Source: Pseudomonadota bacterium (GTDB lineage: Bacteria; Desulfobacterota; Desulfobulbia; Desulfobulbales; Desulfocapsaceae). Taken from it: a stretch of DNA of 62,774 nt. This document shows, in pieces, positions 1 to 8,652 of the stretch; positions within the stretch are counted from its first letter, which is position 1, and the number at the start of each line of letters is the position of its first letter. The stretch spans positions 1 through 62,774 of the forward strand of contig JAEYNP010000109.1 of NCBI GenBank assembly GCA_023412495.1, given 5' to 3'. The translations under genes were made by a program, and so were the position numbers. The notes beneath the pieces are model-generated. The model was not told the DNA's origin and did no database searches. It saw nothing but the letters and a program-made list of their open reading frames with translations.

Positions 1-40
1 GTGCAGCACGGCGGCAGGCAGCTGGCTGACTACGCCGGCA

Positions 41-1678
41 TCAGGAAAGCAGAATCGACCGGGCGCTTTCATCCTTCGCCTCGGTGATATGGGTGATCCC
101 CGTCTCGCGAGCGGTCTCGCGGTTCGCCGCGTAGATATCGTCGCGGCTGATCTGCGAAACCTTGAACTTGCGAGCCCCCGCCAGGAGCTGCTGAATGCCG
201 CAGGCGAGCTTGTCGGCCATGGTCCACATGGCGATCGCCCCGTAGGGGATGTTGCCCATCTCCTCTTTTCCCACCTTCTTCTGGACGTCGAAATAGGAGG
301 CGAAGATTTCCTCCGGCGTGGTGCCGATCTCGGTGACCGACTTCGGCAGGCTGTCCCAGTTGCCGTTGATCTTCTCCCGCCGCTCAGGATGCAGCGCGCC
401 TTCGATGTTGGTGCCGAGGAAGCCCGGGATCATGATGCCCCGGCCCATGCAGATCATCTTGACGAAGGGGGCGCCGAGGGCGAGGCCTTTGAAGATGCTG
501 TCCTCCAGGGCGAAACCGCCGGCAAAGGAGAGATCGACCACCCGCTGCCCCCGACCGGCCAGGAGGCTCGCGTATTCGTAGGCCTTGGCGTGGAGGTTGA
601 TGGACGGCACGCCCCAGCTCTGCATCATGTTCCACGGGCTCATGCCGGTGCCGCCGCCTGAACCGTCGATGGTGAGGAGGTCGAGCCCCGCGTCGGAGGC
701 GAACTTGATGGCCATGGCCAGTTCTTCCATACCGTAGGAGCCGGTCTTCAGCGAGATCCGTTCAAAGCCGAGGCTCCTCAAATAATCCACCGACTTCATG
801 AAATCCTCGCGCACGAGTTCCACGGTTTCGAGGTGGGTGCCACCCAGGCGGCTGTGACGGGCAAAGGCCTTGATAGCCCCCTTGGCGAAGGCCTCCTGGA
901 CCTCGGGCAGGGCCGGATTCGGGTCGACCACGTAGCCGCGTTCCTTCAGAAAGAGAGCGTAGTCGAGGCTCGTCACCTGGATCTCGCCGCCGATGTTCTT
1001 TGCCCCCTGGCCCCATTTCAACTCGATGATACATTTGTTGCCGTATTTCTCGGACACGTATTCGGCGACGCCGTTGCGGGTGTCCTCGACATTCATCTGG
1101 ACGATGATGGCGCCGTGGCCGTCAAAGTAACGGAGATAGATGTCGATACGGCGGTCGAGTTCCGGCGCCTCTTTGATCCGGCCGCTGTTGATGGTCGACT
1201 TCTTGTCGATACCGACGACATTTTCTCCTATGACGATGGGAATCCCAGTGAGCGCGCAGCCGACCGCAAAGGAGTCCCAGTACTTGGCGGCGATGAAGGT
1301 CGAACCCAGGGCACCGGTCATCAGCGGCAGGCGGGATTTGGTCTTCACCTTGTTGCCGAACTCGGTGGACAGGTCGACGTTGGGGAAGATGCAGTCGTCG
1401 GCATTAGACGTAAGCCCCTCATTCAAGCCCACCGCCCCATATGCATACCCTTGAATCCTCAAGGAATTATAGGACACCCCGACATGGGTGGTATTGTTGG
1501 CCCCCGCCGTTACCAGTCCGAAATCACGGGGATAGAGGAGCTTTCGCCCGACCAGGCTCGATTTCCAGGTCTCGCACTTGCCGGCGCAGTCGGCCCGGCA
1601 CAGGGTGCAAAGACCCGATTCCGCAGGATTTCCTCTGTTGGCAGTTCCCAGGACATCATTCAACTTTTCGAAACGCAT
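41..1678 (-). CDS. FMN-binding glutamate synthase-like protein (GltB-domain family)
   Basis: This 545-aa protein resembles the FMN and Fe-S central domain of glutamate synthase large subunits without the N-terminal glutaminase domain. Such stand-alone proteins are usually annotated as glutamate synthase-related oxidoreductases, and the true substrate is often unknown. A Cys cluster (C24, C27, C31, C35) at the N terminus could bind an Fe-S cluster. The core has the glycine-rich segment GGTGMSPWNMM typical of the family's flavin/2-oxoglutarate barrel. I chose the ATG at 1678 because AAGGAG lies about 9 bases upstream. The frame is open 26 codons further up but without a ribosome site. A good sigma-70 promoter lies upstream (see the entry at 1840). 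The stop is only 40 bases from the window edge, so downstream operon partners cannot be judged. Confidence 0.85.
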   Translation of the reverse strand: MRFEKLNDVLGTANRGNPAESGLCTLCRADCAGKCETWKSSLVGRKLLYPRDFGLVTAGANNTTHVGVSYNSLRIQGYAYGAVGLNEGLTSNADDCIFPNVDLSTEFGNKVKTKSRLPLMTGALGSTFIAAKYWDSFAVGCALTGIPIVIGENVVGIDKKSTINSGRIKEAPELDRRIDIYLRYFDGHGAIIVQMNVEDTRNGVAEYVSEKYGNKCIIELKWGQGAKNIGGEIQVTSLDYALFLKERGYVVDPNPALPEVQEAFAKGAIKAFARHSRLGGTHLETVELVREDFMKSVDYLRSLGFERISLKTGSYGMEELAMAIKFASDAGLDLLTIDGSGGGTGMSPWNMMQSWGVPSINLHAKAYEYASLLAGRGQRVVDLSFAGGFALEDSIFKGLALGAPFVKMICMGRGIMIPGFLGTNIEGALHPERREKINGNWDSLPKSVTEIGTTPEEIFASYFDVQKKVGKEEMGNIPYGAIAMWTMADKLACGIQQLLAGARKFKVSQISRDDIYAANRETARETGITHITEAKDESARSILLS

Positions 1679-1839
1679 GGTGCAATCTCCTTTTCCGGTG
1701 CTTTCCCCGGCGGAGATGCCTGCCGTACGTTCGGCAAAAAAAAAGGCATCTGCCACCGAGAGGAAACAGACGCCGTTGTCCAGTATCTCTATTCAGCCGC
1801 ACGCCGTTGTGCAGGCTGATAGTAATTTATTGTGTGTTT

Positions 1840-1868
1840 TTATTAGCGTGACTAATCATGGCTGTCAA
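1840..1868 (-). promoter_or_regulatory. Predicted sigma-70 promoter of the glutamate synthase-like gene
   Basis: On the minus strand there is TTGACA (1868-1863), exactly 17 bases, then TAATAA (1845-1840). This is a near-consensus sigma-70 promoter. It points at the gene starting at 1678 and leaves a leader of about 155 bases. Confidence 0.6.
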
Positions 1869-1978
1869 GGCAAAATTGCAATTATTGGAATAGTTACAAT
1901 TTCCGGGAAGTTGAAGAAAACAAGGCTCGAGTTCGTCGGATGCCCCATTTTTTCCATCCCTGCTTTTTGGAAAATGAA

Positions 1979-2050
1979 GTGGACCGAGTGGACATGTTGG
2001 CCGGCTGTCCACCCGGTCCACAACGTCCACCCTGTCCGCGCGGTCCACAT
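1979..2050. repeat. Fold-back array of GTCCAC words
   Basis: The words GTGGAC and GTCCAC recur here at short intervals, about two in one sense and four in the other. The left GTGGACC can pair with the right GGTCCAC to form a long imperfect hairpin. The array lies downstream of the minus-strand GAF-ANTAR gene and abuts the three-hairpin repeat at 2071. It belongs to the same kind of low-complexity, self-complementary intergenic array as those at 14.4, 34.0 and 41.1 kb. Confidence 0.6.
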
Positions 2051-2070
2051 GCTCCTCAGGAGATCCTAAT

Positions 2071-2182
2071 GCGGGCTGACACCCGCATCCCAAGGGTTGT
2101 TATCCCCTCCCACAGCAGAGGGGATAAGTACCTTCACGAAATTTGTTTCTCAAAAACAAGAAACGAATTTCTAAGGTACTAA
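2071..2182 (+). repeat. Compound palindromic repeat, copy 1
   Basis: This unit of about 112 bp is built of three nested or adjacent inverted repeats. The first is a GCGGGC...GCCCGC-type stem (imperfect in this copy, ACACCCGC). The second is TTATCCCCTC...GAGGGGATAA. The third is a long hairpin with AAGTACCTT...AAGGTACT outside and an AAATT(C/T)GTTTCT...AGAAACGAATTT core. An almost identical copy follows directly at 2183, others lie near 23.0 kb, and an inverted one is at 19.2 kb. No ORF is associated with it. Confidence 0.8.
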
Positions 2183-2322
2183 TGCGGGCTGACGCCCGCA
2201 TCCCAAGGGTTGTTATCCCCTCCCACAGCAAAGGGGACTCTTTTCAGTACCCCCTTGAGGGGTATAAGTACCTTCACGAAATTCGTTTCTCAAAAACAAG
2301 AAACGAATTTCTAAGGTACTAA
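2183..2322 (+). repeat. Compound palindromic repeat, copy 2
   Basis: This is a second copy in direct orientation with a perfect GCGGGC-TGAC-GCCCGC hairpin. It carries an extra segment of about 30 bp with its own CCCCTTGAGGGG palindrome between the second and third stems. Its final TACTAA supplies the TAG stop codon (complement of CTA at 2319-2321) of the minus-strand GAF-ANTAR gene. The element therefore sits exactly at a gene end. Confidence 0.8.
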
Positions 2323-3029
2323 AGCTCGTCCGAGAGGACTATCGCCTCGGCCACTTCCTGCATCGATTTCCGGGTGTCCATGCTGCGCTTCTGGATCCAG
2401 CGGTAGGCTTCCTCGCCGCTCATCCGCCGTCGATGCATGAGGATTTCCTTGGCCCGTTCGATGACCTTGCGGGATTTCAACTCCTGTTCGATGACGCGGG
2501 TCCTGACGATCAACTCGGTGTTGTGGATGGCGACTGCCGCCTGGCTGGCTACGGCGGCCAGCATGTTGATGTCTATTTCCGAGAAGACATGGGGCTTGGC
2601 GGTGAAGCAATTGAGGACTCCCATGACCTTGCCTTCCCTGCCCACGAGGGGCACACCGACCATGGAGACCAGCCCGAGTTTGGCCGCCATCTCCTTTTCC
2701 TTGAACCGCTCGTTGGCCAGCACATCATCGATAACCAGCGGCCGCTGGGTCGATGCCACGTAACCCACCACCCCCTCGTGCATGCGCAGGACCCTGTCCT
2801 TGACATATTCCCGGTCTATGGCCTGGGTCGCCTTCAGCCTGATCACCGGCGGGTTTTCGTTTTCGTCAACCAGCCACAATGAACAGATCTCCACTCCGGT
2901 CACCCGGGCGGTCACCATGACGATCAGCTTGAAAAGATCCTCGAGAAAGAGATCTGAGGTGATCGCCTGGCCAATATCAACCAAAGCCTTGATATAGCGG
3001 TCATAGGTCTGCTGCGTCGATTTTTCCAT
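2319..3029 (-). CDS. GAF-ANTAR response regulator / antiterminator
   Basis: This 236-aa protein has an N-terminal GAF domain (about residues 20-165, with the VGVPLVGREGKVMGVLNC core), then a short coiled linker and a C-terminal ANTAR domain. The ANTAR residues IERAKEILMHRRRMSGEEAYRWIQ and the helical tail match ANTAR RNA-binding antiterminators of the NasR/AmiR/EutV type. The likely role is ligand- or signal-dependent transcription antitermination by binding paired RNA hairpins. It lies 31 bases downstream of a small winged-helix gene on the same strand, probably co-transcribed. The stop codon lies inside a palindromic repeat. The ligand is unknown. The family call is firm and the target is not known. 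Confidence 0.9.
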   Translation of the reverse strand: MEKSTQQTYDRYIKALVDIGQAITSDLFLEDLFKLIVMVTARVTGVEICSLWLVDENENPPVIRLKATQAIDREYVKDRVLRMHEGVVGYVASTQRPLVIDDVLANERFKEKEMAAKLGLVSMVGVPLVGREGKVMGVLNCFTAKPHVFSEIDINMLAAVASQAAVAIHNTELIVRTRVIEQELKSRKVIERAKEILMHRRRMSGEEAYRWIQKRSMDTRKSMQEVAEAIVLSDEL

Positions 3030-3060
3030 GAGTCTCTCTAAAAAACTGAAGACAATTTTC

Positions 3061-3306
3061 CTACCTTCCCTGCCCCGTTTCCTGATACCAGAGCAGGCCT
3101 TCCCTGGTGATGAGACTGTACTGCAGGTCGGGATCTATCTCGATAACTCCCATCCCTTCCATGCTTTTCAGTACCTGCTGCAATTCAGAAACATCAAGGT
3201 TCAACCTCCCGGCTATCGCCTCCGAGGGGACCAGTTGCGGCTCGGTTTCCTTGAGGTTGTCCGAAAGGATGGAAAGGACTCTGAGTTTCAGCTTGTGCAT
3301 GCTCAT
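3061..3306 (-). CDS. Small winged-helix-like protein
   Basis: This protein of about 81 aa has a predicted helix-turn-helix or winged-helix pattern: SEAIAGRLNLDVSELQQVLKSMEGMGVIEIDPDLQYSLITREG. A recognition-helix-like segment is followed by a beta-wing and a TxEG tail, as in small MarR/ArsR-like or Fe-S regulator proteins. The start is ambiguous among GTG 3312, ATG 3306 and ATG 3300. GAGGTG just upstream supports 3306 or 3300. It precedes the GAF-ANTAR gene by 31 bases, so the two may act in one regulatory circuit. No target can be named. Confidence 0.7.
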   Translation of the reverse strand: MSMHKLKLRVLSILSDNLKETEPQLVPSEAIAGRLNLDVSELQQVLKSMEGMGVIEIDPDLQYSLITREGLLWYQETGQGR

Positions 3307-3602
3307 AATCACCTCTTCCGTATCAAAATGGTCATTTATGCATGTTTTTTCCTATCATCTTTGTAGTCCAAATCGAGGGCTCCTGCAAACAGAAATGTTT
3401 TTACAATTAATTTTTCATTTATATTTTCAGTTATACTTAATTTCCGTAGACAATGCGCGACGGCAGCTGTTTTTTAATCTGGCGGGCTGGATGACGATTT
3501 GCCCTTTACACTTATGAGAGGAATTGATTCAGGGCCTACACGTTGTTAGGGTATAGACAAGTGACTTGATTGTTGAAAGAACGCGGCAACTCAAGCGGAA
3601 AA

Positions 3603-5108
3603 ATGGTTATGGAAAGTACGCGAGAAAAGAGAACAACTTCCGGCAGATTTCAGAAAATACTCGAAGCGCTGTTCAATCAGTGGCCTCTCGTTTGCCTTCT
3701 GGCGATCCTGCTAGGCGCCATGACCGCCTGCCAGACTATCGAAGCCACCGGTGAGAGGCATCTCAGCTTTATCGGCGAGCAGCAAGAAATAGAGATGGGC
3801 GAGGCCTCCAACGAGGACATCGTTCGAACAATGGGGCTGTACCCGGACGAGAGCCTGCAGCGGTATGTGCAGGAACTTGGCATGAGCATGGCTCGAACCA
3901 CCGAACGGCCCGAGCTGCCCTGGACCTTCCAGGTGGTGGACGACGATGTGGTCAATGCTTTCGCCCTGCCCGGCGGGTACATCTATCTCACCCGGGGCAT
4001 CATGGCCCACTTTGAGAACGAGGCCCAGCTGGTCGGCGTGCTCGGCCATGAGATCGCCCATGTCACGGCAAAACACGCCGTCATTCGGGTGAGCAAGGCC
4101 ATGATAACCCAGCTCGGGTTCGGCGTGGCGACCATTGCCGTCCCGGAGCTCCAGTCCTTTTCGTCCATTCTCGGCCAGGGCATGCAGCTCCTTTTCCTGA
4201 AGTTCAGCCGAGACGACGAGACCGAGGCCGACGAGCTCGGCATCCGCTATATGCTCAACGTCAACGAGAACCCGAAGGAGCTGATGGATGTCATGGCGAT
4301 GCTCGCCCGCATCTCCGAGGGCGGGGAAAAGGGAACCATCCCGGAATGGGCCTCGACCCACCCGTACCCTGAGAATCGCATGGAGTTTATCGGGGCCCGC
4401 CTGGCCGAGCTGGGCCCCCGCGATTTCGCGCCGGTGGAGAGAGAATCGTACCTGCGGCGGCTTGAGGGCATGACCTATGGTTCCGACCCCCGCGAGGGAT
4501 TTGTGCGAGAGTCCATGTTCTATCATCCGGCACTCGCTTTCCAACTCGAATTCCCGCAGGGATGGAAGGTCGTCAACCGGCGCAGCACCGTGGTGGGCCT
4601 CAGCCCCGGCCAGAACGCCGCCTTTCAGCTCAGCGTGGGCCAGCAACGGGATCCGCAGGAGGCGCTGCAGGCATTCCTCGGGCAAAGCGGCATCCAGGGC
4701 CGGTCGTCATCCGCCTCCCAGCTCCATGGCCTCCCGGCCGCAAACGGCGAGTTCCTGGCCCAGACCAAGCAGGGGGCCGTCCAAGGACAGGCCACCTTCG
4801 TCCTCCACAACAGACGCCTCTTTCAGCTCTTCGGCTACACTCCCCAACGATTCTGGAATCAGTACGGCAGCGCCATCCAGGATACCGCGCAGAGTTTCAG
4901 ACGCTCGGCCGATGAAAACATCCTCAACGCAGAGCCACTGCGCCTGAAAATCGTCAGAACCGATGCCGCCGTTCCCCTGCGGGAACTCCACGCCAGGCAT
5001 CGGGTGGCGATTCCCCTGGAAGAGCTGGCCCGCCTCAATCAGGTGGCTGCCGAAGAAGCAATTGAAGCCGGAAAATCCGTGAAACTTGTCATTGGCAAAA
5101 CGATGTAG
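3603..5108 (+). CDS. M48-family metalloprotease lipoprotein
   Basis: This protein of about 501 aa has an N-terminal hydrophobic segment ending in a lipobox-like MTAC (mature Cys about residue 40). It is followed by a BepA/Oma1-like M48 peptidase domain. The zinc motif HEIAH is at residues 149-153 and the third-ligand helix DDETEADELG is near residue 205. The C-terminal third has a LysM-like region (LRLKIVRTDAAVPL... LARLNQ). It would act in the periplasm in quality control of outer-membrane proteins. The ATG at 3603 follows a GCGGAA stretch. A TTG at 3570 and ATG 3609 are alternatives. It is the first of several + strand genes; the next, an SDR, starts 56 bases later. Confidence 0.9.
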   Translation: MVMESTREKRTTSGRFQKILEALFNQWPLVCLLAILLGAMTACQTIEATGERHLSFIGEQQEIEMGEASNEDIVRTMGLYPDESLQRYVQELGMSMARTTERPELPWTFQVVDDDVVNAFALPGGYIYLTRGIMAHFENEAQLVGVLGHEIAHVTAKHAVIRVSKAMITQLGFGVATIAVPELQSFSSILGQGMQLLFLKFSRDDETEADELGIRYMLNVNENPKELMDVMAMLARISEGGEKGTIPEWASTHPYPENRMEFIGARLAELGPRDFAPVERESYLRRLEGMTYGSDPREGFVRESMFYHPALAFQLEFPQGWKVVNRRSTVVGLSPGQNAAFQLSVGQQRDPQEALQAFLGQSGIQGRSSSASQLHGLPAANGEFLAQTKQGAVQGQATFVLHNRRLFQLFGYTPQRFWNQYGSAIQDTAQSFRRSADENILNAEPLRLKIVRTDAAVPLRELHARHRVAIPLEELARLNQVAAEEAIEAGKSVKLVIGKTM

Positions 5109-5164
5109 GGCGACGGCAGAATCCTTCCAGTCGCTCGGAATTGAGGAATAAGGAAGACAACACA

Positions 5165-6010
5165 ATGAAACCGATTGCAGAACAGATCATACTCGTCACC
5201 GGCTCGACCGACGGAATCGGCAGGATCACCGCTAAGAAGCTTTCGCAGATGAGGGCGACCGTACTCATTCACGGCCGCAGCAGGGAAAAGTGCGAGGCGA
5301 CTGTCAGGGAGATCCGCGAGCAGACGGGAAATGGTAAATTGAAATCCTATGTCCGGGACCTTTCATCCCTCGCCGAGGTCCGCAGGCTTGCGGAAGAAAT
5401 CCAGTCGGATCATGAAAGCCTCCATCTTCTCATCAACAATGCCGGGGTCGGCCCCCGGCCGGGCGAACGGATCCTGAGCCGGGACGGTCACGAGCTGAAC
5501 TTTGCCGTCAACTATCTCGCTCCCTTTCTGCTGACCCAGTTGCTGATCCCGGTATTGAAGAACGGCGCCCCCTCACGGATCGTCAACGTCAGCTCCGCAG
5601 CCCAGCAGCGGATCGAGTTTGACGACGTAATGCTCGAGCGTGGCTACGACCCCTACCGGGCATACGCGCAGAGCAAACTGGCCCTCACCATGTTCACCTT
5701 CGATCTCGCCGAGCGGCTGAAGAAGGATCGTATTACGGTCAACTGTCTCCATCCCGGATCCCTGCTGGATACCAAAATGGTCCGGGAAAGCGGTTATGCC
5801 CCGCGGGGCAGCGCCGAGTCCGGGGCCGAGGTCGTGGTCTACATCGCCACCAGCCCGGAGCTGACCGACACGACCGGTCGATACTTCGAGAAGAAGCTGC
5901 TCGTCCCCGCCCATGATCAGGCTTACAACCATGAGGCCAGACGAAAGCTCCGCCAACTCGGCGAACGACTCACCGGAATCGGCGAAACGGGTCACGGATT
6001 CGATCCATGA
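5165..6010 (+). CDS. Short-chain dehydrogenase/reductase
   Basis: This 281-aa SDR has the nucleotide-binding motif TGSTDGIG at the N terminus, INNAGVG, a serine (NVSSAAQQ) and the catalytic YAQSK. It is of the classical type and resembles retinol dehydrogenase/oxidoreductase-like SDRs. The substrate cannot be inferred. The ATG at 5165 has AAGGAAG about ten bases upstream, and an earlier in-frame ATG at 5141 lacks a site. It follows the M48 gene by 56 bases and may be co-transcribed. Confidence 0.9.
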   Translation: MKPIAEQIILVTGSTDGIGRITAKKLSQMRATVLIHGRSREKCEATVREIREQTGNGKLKSYVRDLSSLAEVRRLAEEIQSDHESLHLLINNAGVGPRPGERILSRDGHELNFAVNYLAPFLLTQLLIPVLKNGAPSRIVNVSSAAQQRIEFDDVMLERGYDPYRAYAQSKLALTMFTFDLAERLKKDRITVNCLHPGSLLDTKMVRESGYAPRGSAESGAEVVVYIATSPELTDTTGRYFEKKLLVPAHDQAYNHEARRKLRQLGERLTGIGETGHGFDP

Positions 6011-6019
6011 TTTCCACGG

Positions 6020-6285
6020 CATAATCACCCAAGTCATGGTATGATAAAGCCGTAAAAAGTGCTCAAACCCATGGAGATGGACTCTGGAAAAAGTTCGATA
6101 TACGAGGCGTAGTGTCTAAAACGGCGCTTTGGTAGTACATATGGTACAGCCAAGAGCCCTTTCTGACCTACAACGAAGTAGATCGGTCTTTTTACGAGTC
6201 CATCATGGTATAACGCTTCCGGGAAGGAAGCATTGCCATGATAACCCACTGCCCGGCTCGTCCGTTGCGACTCCACAAATCGGAA
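6020..6285. other. Intergenic region with degenerate inverted-repeat sequence
   Basis: This is about 280 bp between the SDR and Nudix genes. It contains ATGGTATGATAAAGCCGTAAAAAG on the left and an approximately complementary CTTTTTACGAGTCCATCATGG on the right, about 150 bp apart. The whole may be a degenerate palindromic repeat or a small mobile-element relic. The open frames across it have atypical composition and no ribosome sites, so I do not call a gene. Confidence 0.35.
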
Positions 6286-6290
6286 GGACC

Positions 6291-6941
6291 ATGGAGACGA
6301 AATTGAAGATTTCGGAAAAGAACGGCTACACGGTATCACCGCCCCGAACGCTCTTTGCCAACCCGATGGTGAACCTGGTCGTCAGTACGGTGGAGTGCCG
6401 GCGCACCGCCATCGCCAAGGATTTCTACAAATTCCATTTCCCGGCCTGGGTGAATATCATCGCGCTCACCGAGGAGCGGGCCCTCGTGGTGATCCGCCAG
6501 TACCGCTTCGGCACCGACCGGATCGAGGTGGAAATCCCCGGCGGGTCTGTGAACGACGGGGAAGACCCCCTCGAAGCCGGACTGCGTGAACTGCTGGAGG
6601 AGACCGGCTATGCCGGGGAAAACGGCCGGGTCATCGGCAAGGTCTGCCCGAACCCGGCAATCCAGAACAATTTCTGCTACACCGTGCTGGTGGAAAATGT
6701 CCGCAGGGTGGCCGAACCAGAGCAGGACGACATGGAGGATATCGAGGTGCTGACCCTGCCGCAGACTGCCGTGCGGAAGCTGGTGGCGGACGGCACCATC
6801 AGCCATGGACTAGTCCTCAACGCCCTGATGTTCTTTGCCATGGACAAGGGGGATTTCGATCACTTAGAGATGCATGGGCGCACCCCGGACGATCATTCGC
6901 AAACGGGGAAATTCATTGACAGCGCGAGACTTTCCCGGTAA
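6291..6941 (+). CDS. Nudix hydrolase
   Basis: This 216-aa protein has a complete Nudix box (G-x5-E-x7-REL-LEETGY) at about residues 83-105: GSVNDGEDPLEAGLRELLEE then TGY. The preceding ALTEERALVVIRQYRFG matches ADP-ribose/NDP-sugar pyrophosphatase-type members, which hydrolyse nucleoside diphosphates linked to another group. The ATG at 6291 has AAGGACC immediately upstream. The frame is open upstream through the repeat-like spacer but without a ribosome site. The gene is followed by terminators before lysS. Confidence 0.88.
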   Translation: METKLKISEKNGYTVSPPRTLFANPMVNLVVSTVECRRTAIAKDFYKFHFPAWVNIIALTEERALVVIRQYRFGTDRIEVEIPGGSVNDGEDPLEAGLRELLEETGYAGENGRVIGKVCPNPAIQNNFCYTVLVENVRRVAEPEQDDMEDIEVLTLPQTAVRKLVADGTISHGLVLNALMFFAMDKGDFDHLEMHGRTPDDHSQTGKFIDSARLSR

Positions 6942-7026
6942 TTCTTCCAGATTCACGACAAGTCTTGCCTGGATATTCTCCCGTCGTTCTCACCCGGGGA
7001 GATCTCGAGCTTTTTGAACATGTCAT

Positions 7027-7081
7027 CCTCCTGCAGAAGAGGTTTTTTTGAGAGAAGCGGCAGTCTCCTGCCGCTTTTTTT
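7027..7081 (+). terminator. Tandem intrinsic terminators upstream of lysS
   Basis: A weak CCTC...GAGG hairpin (7027-7042) with seven T's is followed by a strong one. The strong hairpin is AGCGGCAG (7056-7063), loop TCTC, CTGCCGCT (7068-7075), with a T-tract to 7081. They lie between the Nudix stop and the lysS start (39 bases downstream). They probably end the Nudix transcript. An attenuator role for lysS is possible, but no T-box consensus is visible. Confidence 0.75.
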
Positions 7082-7119
7082 ATCATCGTCTATCGTCAAA
7101 TTTCGGAAACGAACGCATC

Positions 7120-8634
7120 ATGAGTGAAGAAAGCCAGCTCCTTTCCCAACGTAAAGAAAAAGCCGATTCCCTTGCCGCACTCGGCGTGAACCTGTACATC
7201 AACAGCTTCAAGCCAGCCCACGCTGTCAAGGACATCCTCCCCAGGGGAGAGGAACTCGGCCCCCAGGATGTGGATCCGGAAAGCATCGTCTATTCCGTTG
7301 CCGGGCGGATCATGGCCATGCGCAAGTTCGGCAAGGCCGCCTTCTGCACCGTCGCCGACGGCAGCGGCCAAATCCAGATTTATGTCAAACTGGACGTCCT
7401 GGGCGAGGAGATCTTCGAGACCTTCAAAAAATGGGATATCGGCGACATCGTGGGCGTCACGGGCACCCTGTTCAAAACAAAGGTGGGCGAACTCTCCATC
7501 CAGGCGGCGAGCATCGTCATGATCTCCAAGTCCCTGCGGCCCCTGCCGGACAAGTGGCACGGCCTCACCGATGTCGAGACCCGCTACCGGCAGCGCTACG
7601 TCGACCTGATCGTCACCCCGGAGGCCCGGGAGACCTTCCGCAAACGGGTTGAGATCATCCGCCTGGTCCGCGAGTATCTGAACGCCCATAGCTTCATGGA
7701 AGTGGAGACCCCGATGATGCAGCCCATCCCCGGCGGCGCCACGGCCAAACCCTTCAAGACCCACCACAATGCGCTCAACATGGACCTCTACCTGCGCATC
7801 GCCCCGGAGCTCTACCTCAAGCGCCTGCTGGTCGGGGGTTTCGAGCGGGTCTTTGAGATCAACCGCAATTTCAGGAACGAAGGTCTCTCCACCCGGCACA
7901 ATCCGGAGTTCACCATGCTGGAGTTCTACCAGGCCTACGCCACCTACGAAGACCTGATCAAGCTCACTGAAGACATGATCTCGACCGTCTGCGAGAAGAT
8001 CAACGGCTCCATGAAGATCACCTACCAGGGCACCGAGGTCGACCTGACCCCGCCGTGGAAGGTGCTGACCATGGATCAGGCGCTCACGGAGATCGCCGGC
8101 ATCGACCCTGCCGTCCTGGCCGACGACGCCAAGGTCATGGTGCTCGCCAGGGAAAAAGGCATCAAGCTGGAAGAGAAAGCGGGCCCGGGCAAGGCCAAGA
8201 CCGAGCTCTTCGAGCTGCTCGTGGAGGAAAAACTCATCAACCCAACCTTCATCACCTCCTACCCCACCGAGGTCTCGCCGCTGGCCCGGCGCAACGACCA
8301 GGACCCCACAGTCACCGACAGGTTCGAGCTCTTCATCACCGGCCGCGAGCTGGCCAACGGCTTCAGCGAGCTGAACGACCCCATGGATCAACTCGACCGG
8401 TTCGAGAAGCAGATCGCCGAGCGCGGCGAGGACGAAGAGATCCACCCCGAACTGGATGCCGACTACATCCGGGCCCTGGAATACGGCATGCCGTCGGCCG
8501 CCGGCGAAGGCATCGGCATCGACCGGCTGGTGATGCTCCTGACCGATGCCCCATCCATCCGCGACGTCATCCTCTTCCCCCATCTGAAACCCGAGGCGAA
8601 GCTGCAGCAGGAAGTCGCGCCGGAGAAACCCTAA
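7120..8634 (+). CDS. lysS: Lysyl-tRNA synthetase, class II
   Basis: This 504-aa protein charges tRNA-Lys in the cytoplasm. It has an N-terminal OB-fold anticodon-binding domain (about residues 60-150) and a class II catalytic core. Motif 2 is RNEGLSTRHNPEFTMLEFYQ and motif 3 is GIGIDRLVMLLTDAPSIRDV near the C terminus. The ATG at 7120 starts MSEESQLL, and an in-frame ATG 72 bases upstream overlaps the terminator T-tract. lolC follows after 18 bases and then lolD overlaps it, so lysS-lolC-lolD probably form an operon. Confidence 0.97.
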   Translation: MSEESQLLSQRKEKADSLAALGVNLYINSFKPAHAVKDILPRGEELGPQDVDPESIVYSVAGRIMAMRKFGKAAFCTVADGSGQIQIYVKLDVLGEEIFETFKKWDIGDIVGVTGTLFKTKVGELSIQAASIVMISKSLRPLPDKWHGLTDVETRYRQRYVDLIVTPEARETFRKRVEIIRLVREYLNAHSFMEVETPMMQPIPGGATAKPFKTHHNALNMDLYLRIAPELYLKRLLVGGFERVFEINRNFRNEGLSTRHNPEFTMLEFYQAYATYEDLIKLTEDMISTVCEKINGSMKITYQGTEVDLTPPWKVLTMDQALTEIAGIDPAVLADDAKVMVLAREKGIKLEEKAGPGKAKTELFELLVEEKLINPTFITSYPTEVSPLARRNDQDPTVTDRFELFITGRELANGFSELNDPMDQLDRFEKQIAERGEDEEIHPELDADYIRALEYGMPSAAGEGIGIDRLVMLLTDAPSIRDVILFPHLKPEAKLQQEVAPEKP

Positions 8635-8652
8635 GTTGTAAGTTGGAAGAAC

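Noticed and set aside
833..1819. Long + strand open frame opposite the glutamate synthase-like gene
   Set aside because: It is the antisense shadow of a clearly conserved protein, with no ribosome site and atypical composition.
6034..6339. Minus-strand frame of 101 codons in the SDR-Nudix gap
   Set aside because: It covers repeat-like intergenic sequence and the Nudix start and has no ribosome site.
7027..7081. T-box riboswitch upstream of lysS
   Set aside because: No T-box sequence (AGGGTGGNACCGCG-like) is present; only terminator hairpins are visible.
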